Origin: Lentzea atacamensis
GTDB lineage: Bacteria; Actinomycetota; Actinomycetes; Mycobacteriales; Pseudonocardiaceae
DNA length: 64,000 nucleotides
Direction: 5' to 3'
Assembly: GCF_003269295.1 (NCBI RefSeq)
Contig: NZ_QLTT01000004.1
Coordinates: forward strand, 248,001 to 312,000
Part shown: one piece after another, positions 7,863-16,571 of the stretch
Position numbering within the stretch: position 1 is the stretch's first letter
How the letters are laid out: each line of letters opens with the position of its first letter
The notes under the pieces: generated by a model
Database searches by the model: none
What the model was told of the DNA's origin: nothing
Seen by the model: the letters and a program-made list of their open reading frames with translations, nothing else
Program-made: the position numbers and the translations under genes

Positions 7863-9101
7863 ATGCCCTTCCGCCACCGTGTAGTGCCCACCGCCTTAGC
7901 GCTCGCCGTCGCCGTGGCCGGCTGTGGTGCGAAAGAAGATGCGAAAGCCCAGGTCAAGACCGGGCCGGGCGTGACAGCCGACACCATCTCTCTCGGCATC
8001 CTCACGGACATGACAGGGCCGTTCAAAGCCTCCGCGCTGACCCGCATGAAGGGCTACGAGCTCTACCTGAAGCAGGTCAACGACCGCGGGGGCATCTGCG
8101 GTCGCCGGGTGGAGCTCAAGCTGAAGGACCACGCGTACGACGTGCAGAAGGCGCTCGACGCCTACTTCGACCTCGAACCGCAGGTCCTCGGCCTGCTCGA
8201 GCTCGCGGGCACGCCCATGACCGCGGCCATCGAGCCCGACATCATGCAGACCCGCACGCTGACCGCGCCCGCCTCGTGGGCCGCGTCGCTGCTGGGCAAC
8301 CCGCACATGATGATCGTGGGCACGACTTACGACCTCGACGTCATCAACGGCCTCGACCACTACAAGCGCCGCGGTGTCATCAAGGACGGCGACACCGTCG
8401 GCCACGTCTACGTCCAGGGCAGCTACGGCGACAACGCCGTCGAAGGCAGCCGGTTCGTGGGCCAGCAGTGGGGCATGAAGATCGCGGAGCAACCGATCGG
8501 TGAGACGACCGCCGACCTGGCGCAGCAGATCGGCGCCCTGAAGGCCGCCGGTGCGAAGGCCGTCGTGCTGAGCACGACGCCCGCGCAGACCGCCGCCGCG
8601 GTGGGTGTCGCCGCGGCGCTGAAGTGGGATGTGCCGTTCATGGTCAACGTCGTGGGCTTCGACACCGCGATCCTGGACTCGCCGGTCGGCGCCGCCGTGG
8701 AGAGGCAGGTCTCCGTGGTGACGTCGGTGGCGCCGTTCACCGGCACTCAGGCCGGGCCGCGCGAGGTGGCGGCGGCGTTCAACAAGAACTACCCCAACGA
8801 CAAGCCCGCGATCTACGTCGACCACGGCTACACGGTCGCCAAGGTGTTCCTCGCGATCGTCGAGAAGGCCTGCAGGAACGGCGACCTCACGCGAGACGGC
8901 GTGCTGAAGGCGTTCACCGACACCAACGGCCTGGACACCCAGGGGCTGACCGGTCCGCTGCACTACTCGCTGGTGGGCCGGCCGTCCGCCACCCAGTCGT
9001 ACATCACCAAGGTCGACAGGGCGGCACCCGGCGGTCTGACGACCGTGGAGGAGCTGTTCGAGTCCGAACTCGTGAAGGCCAAGGGCACGCGGGCCAAGTA
9101 A
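7863..9101 (+). CDS. Orphan LivK-like substrate-binding lipoprotein
   Basis: A 412-residue periplasmic-binding protein of the branched-chain amino acid (Peripla_BP_6) type. It opens with a lipoprotein signal, hydrophobic ALALAVAVAGC with the lipobox Cys near residue 20, then SLGILTDMTGPFKASALTRM, the first ligand-lobe strand of LivK-like proteins. It would bind a small ligand on the outer face of the membrane. The ATG at 7863 is seven bases after AAGGA; the TTG at 7845 is less likely. No permease or ATPase genes adjoin it, so the transporter partners are elsewhere or the protein has a sensing role. In actinomycetes such orphan members are often linked to lipid or aromatic catabolism; here the ligand is unknown. 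Confidence 0.8.
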   Translation: MPFRHRVVPTALALAVAVAGCGAKEDAKAQVKTGPGVTADTISLGILTDMTGPFKASALTRMKGYELYLKQVNDRGGICGRRVELKLKDHAYDVQKALDAYFDLEPQVLGLLELAGTPMTAAIEPDIMQTRTLTAPASWAASLLGNPHMMIVGTTYDLDVINGLDHYKRRGVIKDGDTVGHVYVQGSYGDNAVEGSRFVGQQWGMKIAEQPIGETTADLAQQIGALKAAGAKAVVLSTTPAQTAAAVGVAAALKWDVPFMVNVVGFDTAILDSPVGAAVERQVSVVTSVAPFTGTQAGPREVAAAFNKNYPNDKPAIYVDHGYTVAKVFLAIVEKACRNGDLTRDGVLKAFTDTNGLDTQGLTGPLHYSLVGRPSATQSYITKVDRAAPGGLTTVEELFESELVKAKGTRAK

Positions 9102-9104
9102 GGC

Positions 9105-9148
9105 CGACGAAAAGGGCCCCTCCCGGCGTGGGAGGGGCCCTTCGTCGT
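9105..9148. terminator. Bidirectional intrinsic terminator
   Basis: A perfect 13-bp stem (9112-9124 AAGGGCCCCTCCC with 9130-9142) and a five-base loop GGCGT, extended by CGACGA/TCGTCG beyond a two-base bulge. It is flanked by short A and T runs and sits between the convergent LivK-like gene and tex, so it can end both transcripts. Confidence 0.85.
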
Positions 9149-9150
9149 TC

Positions 9151-11481
9151 TTACTTGCCGAAGCCGGCGCGCCGCAGCGCGTCCGCCATCGAACCACTCG
9201 CGGGAGGCGGCGTGGCGCGCTGCTGGCCACCACGCTGCTGACCGCCGCCGCGTTGCGGACGACGGTCACGGCCACCGCCACCGCCATTGCCGCCCTGCTG
9301 CTTCGGAGCGGGCTTGCCCGGCTCGTCGGTCAGGCGCAGCGTCAGGCCGATGCGCTTGCGGGCCTCGTCGACCTCAAGCACCTTCACGCGCACCACGTCA
9401 CCGGACTTCACGACGTCGCGCGGGTCCTTGACGTAGTTGTTGGACAGCGCCGAGATGTGCACGAGACCGTCCTGGTGCACGCCGATGTCCACGAACGCGC
9501 CGAACGCGGCCACGTTCGTCACCACGCCCTCCAGCACCATGCCGGGCTTGAGGTCGGCGATCTTCTCGACACCGTCGGCGAAGGTCGCGGTCTTGAAGGC
9601 CGGGCGCGGGTCGCGGCCGGGCTTCTCCAGCTCCTTCAGGATGTCCGTGACGGTCGGCAGACCGAACTTGTCGTCCACGAACTTCTCGGGACGCAGCTTG
9701 GTCAGCACCGCGGTGTTGCCGATCAGCTCGGCACCCGCTTCCTCCTGCATCCTCCGCACGACCGGGTACGCCTCGGGGTGCACGGACGACGCGTCCAGCG
9801 GCTCGTCGCCACCGCGGATGCGCAGGAAGCCCGCGCACTGCTCGAACGCCTTCGGGCCGAGCCGCGCGACGTTCTTCAGCGCGGCCCTGGTCCGGAACGG
9901 GCCGTTCTGGTCGCGGTGCAGCACGATGTTCTCCGCGAGACCGGCGGTGATGCCGGAGACGCGGGTCAGCAGCGGCACGGAGGCGGTGTTCAGGTCGACG
10001 CCGACCGCGTTCACACAGTCCTCGACCACCGCGTCCAGCGAGCGCGACAGCTTCGCCTCCGCCAGGTCGTGCTGGTACTGGCCGACACCGATGGACTTCG
10101 GGTCGATCTTCACCAGCTCGGCCAGCGGGTCCTGCAGGCGCCGCGCGATCGACACCGCGCCGCGGATCGACACGTCGAGGTCCGGCAGTTCCGAGGAGGC
10201 GTAGGCGGAGGCCGAGTAGACCGACGCACCCGCCTCGGAGACCACGATCTTGGTGAGCTTCAGCTCGGGGTGGCGCTTGATCAGGTCCGCGGCGAGCTTG
10301 TCCGTCTCGCGCGACGCCGTGCCGTTGCCGATCGCGATCAGGTCGACGTTGTGCTGCTTGGCCAGTGCCGCGAGCTTGGCGATCGACTCGTCCCAGCGGT
10401 TCGCGGGCACGTGCGGCTGGATGACGCCGTGCGCGACGACCTTGCCGGTGGCGTCGACGACCGCGACCTTCACACCGGTGCGGTAGCCGGGGTCGAGACC
10501 CATCGTGGCGCGGGTACCGGCCGGGGCGGCCAGCAGCAGGTCGCGCAGGTTCGACGCGAACACCTTCACGGCCTCGTCCTCGGCGAACTGGCGGAGACGC
10601 CCGCGCAGGTCGATGCCCAGGTGGACGAGGATGCGGGTCCGCCACGCCCACCGCACGGTGTCGGTGAGCCACTTGTCGGCGGGGCGGCCGCGGTCGTCGA
10701 TGCCGAAGCGGGCCGCGATGCGCACCTCGAACGACGACGGGCCGTCTTCCTTCGGCTCCTCCGGCTCCAGGACGAGGTCGAGGACCTCCTCCTTCTCGCC
10801 GCGGAACAGCGCGAGGATGCGGTGCGACGGGAGCTTGGTGAAGGGCTCGTCGAACTCGAAGTAGTCGGCGAACTTGGCGCCCTCGGTCTCCTTGCCCTCG
10901 CGGACCTTGGAGACGACGCGGCCGCGCGTCCACATCTGCTCGCGCAGCTCGCCGATCAGGTCGCCGTCCTCGCCGAACCGCTCGACCAGGATGGCCCGCG
11001 CGCCCTGCAGCGCGGCCGCGGCGTCCGCGACCTCCTTGCCGGCGTCGACGAACTTCGCGGCTTCTTCCTGCGGGTTCAGCGTGGGGTCGCCCAGCAGTGC
11101 GTCGGCGAGCGGCTCCAGGCCGGCTTCCCTCGCGATCTGGGCCTTCGTGCGGCGCTTCGGCTTGTAGGGGAGGTAGAGGTCCTCGAGCCGCGCCTTGGAG
11201 TCGGCGGCGAGGATCTGCGCTTCGAGTGCCTCGTCGAGCTTGCCCTGCTCCCGGATCGAGGTGAGAACCGCCGCGCGGCGCTCCTCCAGCTCGCGCAGGT
11301 AGCCGAGCCGCTCCTCGAGCGTGCGCAGCTGCGCGTCGTCGAGACCGCCGGTCGCCTCCTTGCGGTATCGGGCGACGAACGGGACGGTCGCGCCACCGTC
11401 GAGCAGTTCGACAGCAGAGCTGACCTGGCCCGCGGCCACGCCGAGCTCGTCAGCGATCTTCTGGTGGATGAGCGTTGTCAC
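9151..11481 (-). CDS. tex: Tex, RNA-binding transcription accessory protein
   Basis: A 776-residue protein with the full Tex layout: N-terminal helical bundle ([34 protein letters not shown]), YqgF RNase H-like domain ([19 protein letters not shown]), helix-hairpin-helix region ([15 protein letters not shown]) and C-terminal S1 domain ([20 protein letters not shown]). A glycine/arginine/glutamine-rich tail follows. Tex is a conserved nucleic-acid-binding factor related to eukaryotic Spt6, tied to transcription and RNA metabolism. The GTG at 11481 starts the conserved N-terminus. It is divergent from the phosphodiesterase gene at 11530, with only 48 bases between the two start codons. Confidence 0.95.
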   Translation of the reverse strand: MTTLIHQKIADELGVAAGQVSSAVELLDGGATVPFVARYRKEATGGLDDAQLRTLEERLGYLRELEERRAAVLTSIREQGKLDEALEAQILAADSKARLEDLYLPYKPKRRTKAQIAREAGLEPLADALLGDPTLNPQEEAAKFVDAGKEVADAAAALQGARAILVERFGEDGDLIGELREQMWTRGRVVSKVREGKETEGAKFADYFEFDEPFTKLPSHRILALFRGEKEEVLDLVLEPEEPKEDGPSSFEVRIAARFGIDDRGRPADKWLTDTVRWAWRTRILVHLGIDLRGRLRQFAEDEAVKVFASNLRDLLLAAPAGTRATMGLDPGYRTGVKVAVVDATGKVVAHGVIQPHVPANRWDESIAKLAALAKQHNVDLIAIGNGTASRETDKLAADLIKRHPELKLTKIVVSEAGASVYSASAYASSELPDLDVSIRGAVSIARRLQDPLAELVKIDPKSIGVGQYQHDLAEAKLSRSLDAVVEDCVNAVGVDLNTASVPLLTRVSGITAGLAENIVLHRDQNGPFRTRAALKNVARLGPKAFEQCAGFLRIRGGDEPLDASSVHPEAYPVVRRMQEEAGAELIGNTAVLTKLRPEKFVDDKFGLPTVTDILKELEKPGRDPRPAFKTATFADGVEKIADLKPGMVLEGVVTNVAAFGAFVDIGVHQDGLVHISALSNNYVKDPRDVVKSGDVVRVKVLEVDEARKRIGLTLRLTDEPGKPAPKQQGGNGGGGGRDRRPQRGGGQQRGGQQRATPPPASGSMADALRRAGFGK

Positions 11482-11529
11482 AGCGCGCCATTCTGCCCGT
11501 TGCCCGATTCCGCGTGGCACGGTGTCCAG

Positions 11530-12621
11530 GTGACCATCGCCGAGGTCGTTCCGTCCCTGCTGTCGGGCCTGGACGTTCCGGGTGCCGACAACACCCTGGA
11601 CCTGCCGTCCGCCCGGCGTGTCGTGCTGCTGCTCGTCGACGGCCTGGGCCACGAGCTGCTGCGCACCCACGCCGATCACGCCCCCTTTCTCGCTGCGCTG
11701 CCCGGCCGGGAGAGCTCCGCGGGCTTCCCGTCCACGACCGCCACCAGCCTCGCCTCGATCGGCACAGGCCTGCTGTCGGGCGAGCACGGCATCGTCGGCT
11801 ACACGTTCTGCGTGGGCGACGAGGTGCTCAACGCCCTGACCTGGTCGCGAGCCGGCGATCACCACCACGACCTGCGCAAGACCCTCGTGCCGGAGGTCGT
11901 CCAGCCACACCCGACGCTGTTCGAACGCGCGGCGGCGGCCGGAGTCGCGGTCAGCGCGGTCGCGCCGATGAACCATCGCACCAGCGGCCTCACCCGTGCC
12001 GTCCTGCGCGGCTCGTGGTTCCGCGGCACCGCGGGCTTCGGCGACCTGGCGCTGGGCGCGGTCGCGGCGCTCGGCCAGGACCGCGCGTTCTGCTACGCCT
12101 ACCACGCGGACCTCGACACGATCGGCCACTTCTACGGGCCGGGCTCCGACGAGTGGTTGCTGCAGCTGGAGTTCGTGGACGCGCTGGCCGAACGCATCGC
12201 CTCGCGGCTGCCACGCGACTCGATGCTCGTCGTGACGGCGGACCACGGCATGATCACCACGTCCGACCGGATCGACTTCGACACGGAACCCGTGCTGTGG
12301 GAGGGAGTCCGGGTGATCGCCGGTGAACCGCGCGTGCGCTACCTGCACACCGGGTCCGCGGAAGTCCTCGACGTGTGGCGGGAGTTCCTCGGCTCCAGGG
12401 CGGACGTGTTGTCGCGGGAGGAGGCCGTGGACGCGGGCTGGTTCGGCCCTGTCGGCCCGCTGGCCTTCGATCGCATCGGCGACGTCGTCGTGGCGATGAA
12501 GGGCTCGGCGGTGGTGGTCCGCAGCCAGGCCGAGCCCGTGCTGAGCAACCTGAAGGGCATTCACGGCTCGCGGACCCGTGCGGAACTGGCAATTCCGGTG
12601 CTCTTCCACCGCTCGTCCTAG
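11530..12621 (+). CDS. Nucleotide pyrophosphatase/phosphodiesterase, alkaline phosphatase superfamily
   Basis: A 363-residue protein of the type I phosphodiesterase/nucleotide pyrophosphatase family. The metal-binding [14 protein letters not shown] opens the core; FPSTTATSL holds the catalytic Thr with the typical FPS-T context; [19 protein letters not shown] and VVTADHGM give the remaining Asp/His ligands. It should hydrolyse a phosphodiester or phosphonate in a metal-dependent way. No signal peptide is visible, so it is probably cytoplasmic. The GTG at 11530 begins the family N-terminus. The next gene (patatin) starts 11 bases after its stop, so both are likely one transcript. Confidence 0.85.
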   Translation: MTIAEVVPSLLSGLDVPGADNTLDLPSARRVVLLLVDGLGHELLRTHADHAPFLAALPGRESSAGFPSTTATSLASIGTGLLSGEHGIVGYTFCVGDEVLNALTWSRAGDHHHDLRKTLVPEVVQPHPTLFERAAAAGVAVSAVAPMNHRTSGLTRAVLRGSWFRGTAGFGDLALGAVAALGQDRAFCYAYHADLDTIGHFYGPGSDEWLLQLEFVDALAERIASRLPRDSMLVVTADHGMITTSDRIDFDTEPVLWEGVRVIAGEPRVRYLHTGSAEVLDVWREFLGSRADVLSREEAVDAGWFGPVGPLAFDRIGDVVVAMKGSAVVVRSQAEPVLSNLKGIHGSRTRAELAIPVLFHRSS

Positions 12622-12632
12622 GATCACCGGAC

Positions 12633-13493
12633 GTGACGATCTCCTTGCCCGGACCGGTCGCCTTCGTGCTCGGCGGCGGAGGCAGCCTCGGTGCCTCGCA
12701 GGTGGGCATGCTGCGCGCGCTGGCGGAACACGGCGTGCGCCCGGACCTCGTCGTCGGCACCTCGGTCGGCTCGGTCAACGGCTCCCTGCTGGCACTGGAC
12801 CCGGAGAAGGCGGCCGCGCGACTGGCCGTGCTGTGGGAGGGCATGACCCGCCAGCGGGTGTTCCCCGGCGGCCCGCTCGCGCAGCTGCGGTCGTTGCGCA
12901 CCAACAAGACCTACCTGTTCCCGAACACCGGCCTGGCCTCCGTGCTGGTGGAGGGTTTGGACGGGTGCGCGTCGTTCGAGGACCTGACGCTGCCGTTCGG
13001 CGCGGTGTCGGTGGACTGCGTGACGGGCGAGGCGGTCAACATCACCTCCGGGCCCCTGGTCCCGGCGATCCTGGCCAGCGCGGCGATTCCCGGCGTGTAT
13101 CCGCCGGTGCGCATCGACGATCGCGTGCTCTACGACGGCGGGGTGCTGGCGAACGTGCCGATCCGGCAGGCGCTGGCGATGGGCGCGCGGTCGCTGGTCG
13201 TGCTGGACTGCGCGTTCCCCGGCCACCTGCCGACGGTGCCGCAGACGCTGGCGGAGACCTTGTTGTTCTGGGCCACCTTGGGCATGCGCAACCAGGCCGT
13301 GCTGGAGGTGGAGCTGGCGTCGCAGCGCGCCCCGGTGCTGTACCTGCCGGGGCCGCCGGTGCAGGCCGTGACGCCGCTGGACTTCTCGCACACGGCGGAG
13401 CTGGTGGAGGTTTCTCATCAGGCTTCTGCGGCGTTCCTGACTTCTTTGGAGATCACCGACGCCGGGCTGTACGGCCACCCCTCACACGGCTGA
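12633..13493 (+). CDS. Patatin-like phospholipase
   Basis: A 286-residue esterase of the patatin/RssA type. The oxyanion loop GGGGSLG is at residues 14-20, the nucleophile Ser44 lies in [10 protein letters not shown] (GxSxG) and the dyad Asp168 is in [10 protein letters not shown]. It should hydrolyse acyl esters of lipids at the cytoplasmic side of the membrane. The GTG at 12633 begins just before the oxyanion loop. It follows the phosphodiesterase by 11 bases. It marks the end of a GC-rich block; DNA beyond 13500 is visibly poorer in GC. Confidence 0.88.
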   Translation: MTISLPGPVAFVLGGGGSLGASQVGMLRALAEHGVRPDLVVGTSVGSVNGSLLALDPEKAAARLAVLWEGMTRQRVFPGGPLAQLRSLRTNKTYLFPNTGLASVLVEGLDGCASFEDLTLPFGAVSVDCVTGEAVNITSGPLVPAILASAAIPGVYPPVRIDDRVLYDGGVLANVPIRQALAMGARSLVVLDCAFPGHLPTVPQTLAETLLFWATLGMRNQAVLEVELASQRAPVLYLPGPPVQAVTPLDFSHTAELVEVSHQASAAFLTSLEITDAGLYGHPSHG

Positions 13494-13523
13494 ACGGCTG
13501 ACCTGGGCGGCGCATTCTGGGTC

Positions 13524-14576
13524 TTATTTGGTGGTGGAGCCGAGCACAACCGTCGACGTGGCGAGCAGTGCTGCGCCAACGAGCCCGATCGCTATGCGAA
13601 CGGCAAGCGGTGACGATGCCCCCAGGATGGCCGGCAGCGCGACCAGAAGCGCGCCGAGTGCAGTCGTCGCAACTCTCAAGGTCAAGCGTGATGCGGATCT
13701 TTTGACCACCACGGGAAACCTGGCGTGAGTTGGAACGAAGTCGCTGATTTCTTGCTCACCAGTCAGAGAAATCGTAACGCGCGACAGGGTGTTGAAGTCC
13801 AGGCTTCCGGGGTGCAACCAGAACTCGACCGAGTCGTATCGCAAGGCGACTTCGTAGGAATCGTCCGAGGACACTCGCAGGAAAGTTCCATCCGTCGTGC
13901 ACGAGAGCACGTGTTTGCGTTCGGGTGCATAGAGGCCGGAGTAGAAGCTCACATGAATGCGGACAGACTCGCGATCCACGACCTCGAGGCGTCCGTCGCT
14001 GTTGAAGGTCAGTGGACTTCCGGTCTGCGTCGTTGGCGGATCTATCCGGAGGAAATACGAGTTCGAGAAGGTTGAGTGCAGGACGAGTCGCCGGGCCGAA
14101 CTGAGCCAGTCGCCTGCCGGGTCGACCGACTCGCGCATGTGCAGATCGGGAAAGCTGGTCACAGCGGGGTAGTATCGCTTGTTTGCGGCAGTGACCTGGT
14201 CAAGGATGACCCTGCTCCGGTTGCGTATCTCCCCTTCGTTGCGGGGGAAGTCGCCCAGGTTTACGTAGCTGCCGACCTGAAGCCGGAAAATGAATATGTC
14301 GGCCACGCACACGGCGGATATCACCTTTGCATGTCTGACTGGAAGCAGGAACGGATTATCGGTCTCGGTTTCTGCCACGAAGGCTATGGTCACTGCGGAG
14401 GACACGATGGAACCGCTCGCCACCGTGCGCTGGAGGGTGGGCGACACGTAGTCGGTCTCATACCGAAACTGGATCATCGCACCTGAGGGAAGCGCCAAGG
14501 CGGTGAGGATGTCCTCGGAATATCGTCGGCGTACGTTCGACGACAGCAGCAGAATGCTGTTCTGGTCGACTGACAC
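13524..14576 (-). CDS. Unknown C-tail-anchored membrane protein (partner of the TGase-like gene)
   Basis: A 350-residue protein I cannot assign. Residues 1-295 look like a soluble, beta-rich region with no known motif; the last 55 residues form two hydrophobic segments (LRVATTALGALLVALPAILG and RIAIGLVGAALLATSTVVLG) that should make a membrane hairpin and leave the large domain in the cytoplasm. It is downstream of and co-directional with the transglutaminase-like gene, 41 bases away, so the two form one operon. Codon use and base composition are poorer in GC than all neighbours, which suggests horizontal acquisition. Start GTG at 14576 follows GGGGGCG. Confidence 0.6.
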   Translation of the reverse strand: MSVDQNSILLLSSNVRRRYSEDILTALALPSGAMIQFRYETDYVSPTLQRTVASGSIVSSAVTIAFVAETETDNPFLLPVRHAKVISAVCVADIFIFRLQVGSYVNLGDFPRNEGEIRNRSRVILDQVTAANKRYYPAVTSFPDLHMRESVDPAGDWLSSARRLVLHSTFSNSYFLRIDPPTTQTGSPLTFNSDGRLEVVDRESVRIHVSFYSGLYAPERKHVLSCTTDGTFLRVSSDDSYEVALRYDSVEFWLHPGSLDFNTLSRVTISLTGEQEISDFVPTHARFPVVVKRSASRLTLRVATTALGALLVALPAILGASSPLAVRIAIGLVGAALLATSTVVLGSTTK

Positions 14577-14617
14577 GGCGCCCCCACTCGGTTGAACCCC
14601 GGTTCGGTGAAGGATTT

Positions 14618-16141
14618 CTAGTTTGTTGTGATCATGTCGACATCGGAGTCAACTGCGTCGCTGAGCGCGAGAAACCGGCGCCAGACACGATCTTCTGGCA
14701 GCTCGTCCAGTGTCAACCGAGTCCGCGCGCGATAGTCCAGGCCCTGTCGGACGAGTTCGTCATGCCTTTGGTACAGGACGGGCGCATCCAGCGCTTCTGC
14801 CTGGTCGCACGTTATGTCGATGACGTGACGCGAAGGGTCGTCCTCGCTTCCGATCTCGATCCAGCAATGGTGCAGGACGGGACGGTGGCGGGCGTCGGTG
14901 AACACCAGATCGCCGTAGCAGTACGTTGCATCGGCGTGGTGCTTCTTGCGCAGCTCGCGTGCCAGCCACACCGAACTGACTCCGCATTGCCCGCGGGATC
15001 GAGGCCCGCGATCTGTCACTGACAAGTAACTGGGATGGATGGTCTGGTCGGACCAGGCGCGTTCGAGTCGGATTCGATATTGGAACAGTTGATCGAGGAA
15101 AGCTGAGTCGCGGCCCGGGAGCTTGCCGTCAACCTTGGTCTTGAACGCGTGATCCTCCATCGATATGGAGATCACGTTGACGCTGTCAATGACGTTCTTC
15201 TGCATGCTTCTGTCGATACCCCGGACGGTGAGAACATTGGGCGGTGTGCCAGTTGCGTGACGGCTTGTTGATCGACGACCGCGACGAGTGACGAAGTTTC
15301 CGCGGTGTGTGTAGTGATAAGCCACCGGCGCCACGGCGAACGGGTAGAACCCGGAAGCCTGAAATGCGGCGCCCGTGAAGCCGAGCATGGGATTGAAAGC
15401 GGTGAGCAGTAGTCGGTATTCGGCACTCCGTCGTAAGGCTCGAATGGCGTGTTTCAGGGTCAGGCTGATCAGGTTGGTGGGAATACCTGGCAATCCGTAC
15501 ATCCTGGTCAGGACGAGGCATTCCTCGATGGGGCAACGCAGAGCTTCCGCGATCAAGCTGTCTGCAATGTATGGGCGGTCGCATGCGGAGAAAGCTGCGT
15601 AGGTAATGGGATAGGTACCCCCAGGAAGATATATGCCGTACTGAAGGTGTGTGTCACTCCGTGCTGCTCGCAGGTAGTGCAGGCGTCGTTGGTAGAGGTG
15701 TCCAACGCTCGGCTTCACTGCTCCGAAGCGGAGTGGTAATCGATCACCGTCGAGCGACTCCAGTGCCAGGCTCTTCTTGGCCGTGTACTGTTTGATCAAC
15801 AACGATGTGTTTGCGTAGAGCTCGGCGTCTTCGAGTCCTTGGCGGATTTCTGCGGACTGCGTCAATGCGATGGAACGCACCATTTCGTAGACTTCGCCTG
15901 CGGTGTGTGAGCGCAGCTCCGCGTCAGGTATCGAGGGAATGTGTAGGCGAACCTGAATCTCAAAGGTGCGCTCGTCGACACCTGCGGTATGGGCATCGCG
16001 ACGTATGCGCTCTTGTGAGGTTGTGATCACCTTCTCGATCAGGGGATCGCGAAGGGTATACACCAAACGCCGCCAGGACGTGCTTCGTGGCGCTCCCGGC
16101 ACTGGCGTACCTGTGCCAATGCATGCCAGCTCAGTACGCAT
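14618..16141 (-). CDS. Fusion of a Mom/GNAT-like block and a transglutaminase-like domain
   Basis: A 507-residue protein of unknown role. Residues 165-275 (YLPGGTYPITYAAFSACDRP, LVLTRMYGLPGIPTNLISLT, IRALRRS, LLLTAFNP..GFTGAAFQASGF) resemble the acyltransferase fold of phage Mom DNA-modification proteins. Residues 380-450 have a Cys386 (GQCGVSS), His424/His425 (HHCWIEIG) and Asp442 (VIDIT) order typical of transglutaminase-like/papain-like enzymes. Residues 30-130 are helical and unassigned. ATG 16141 has GGAGG eight bases upstream; the frame stays open to TTG 16243, which would add 34 residues. It is first gene of an operon with the membrane-anchored protein at 13524. Family assignments are by pattern only. 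Confidence 0.5.
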   Translation of the reverse strand: MRTELACIGTGTPVPGAPRSTSWRRLVYTLRDPLIEKVITTSQERIRRDAHTAGVDERTFEIQVRLHIPSIPDAELRSHTAGEVYEMVRSIALTQSAEIRQGLEDAELYANTSLLIKQYTAKKSLALESLDGDRLPLRFGAVKPSVGHLYQRRLHYLRAARSDTHLQYGIYLPGGTYPITYAAFSACDRPYIADSLIAEALRCPIEECLVLTRMYGLPGIPTNLISLTLKHAIRALRRSAEYRLLLTAFNPMLGFTGAAFQASGFYPFAVAPVAYHYTHRGNFVTRRGRRSTSRHATGTPPNVLTVRGIDRSMQKNVIDSVNVISISMEDHAFKTKVDGKLPGRDSAFLDQLFQYRIRLERAWSDQTIHPSYLSVTDRGPRSRGQCGVSSVWLARELRKKHHADATYCYGDLVFTDARHRPVLHHCWIEIGSEDDPSRHVIDITCDQAEALDAPVLYQRHDELVRQGLDYRARTRLTLDELPEDRVWRRFLALSDAVDSDVDMITTN

Positions 16142-16571
16142 AGCGGCGGCCTCCGGTGCATCGAGAGCCGTGGTGTCCTGATGCTCGGTCAGTGTAGAAG
16201 GGGCGTGCGTCGGCCTTCCGGGTTTTAAGTGAAGAACACACAATTTGACGAATTTCCCTGCCGGGTGGACACAGTAAAGCGCCCTATCGTTGCCGCTTGC
16301 GGCAGTGTCGCTGGCACGACCGGGGCTGCTCCGAGCGAGGCGCGAGCGGCGGATGGTCGCCGTGCTCAGTCACCGGAGTGAGTCGGCTCTTCAAGCGGGA
16401 CGACCGGTAGACATCGGCTCATTTGGAGCCTTTACCGATTCGGTTGGCCTGTAACTCGCTCATACCTCCGATGACCTCTTGAGTGCGGCCGTCGATTGGC
16501 GTAGACCTTTGCGCAGTACACCGAGCACGTCTTCCTACCGCCGCAGGAGGCGTCCACCAGGAGGCTGGCTC
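16142..16571. other. Intergenic region between divergent genes
   Basis: About 430 bases separate the start of the transglutaminase-like gene from the GH29-like gene. The AT-rich part near 16225-16260 should hold the promoter of the minus-strand cassette; ACCGATTCGGT at 16434-16444 is an 11-base odd palindrome that could be an operator for the fucosidase-like gene. The frame-open stretch from 16479 in the plus direction is upstream of the chosen start and is rich in Arg and Ser with no homology signs. I see no RNA gene. Confidence 0.4.

Noticed and set aside
9253..11529. Very long open frame antisense to tex
   Set aside because: It is rich in His, Arg and Val, has no family pattern and lies on a gene with strong codon bias; high GC opens antisense frames. 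Only its 3' part from 11530 is a real gene.
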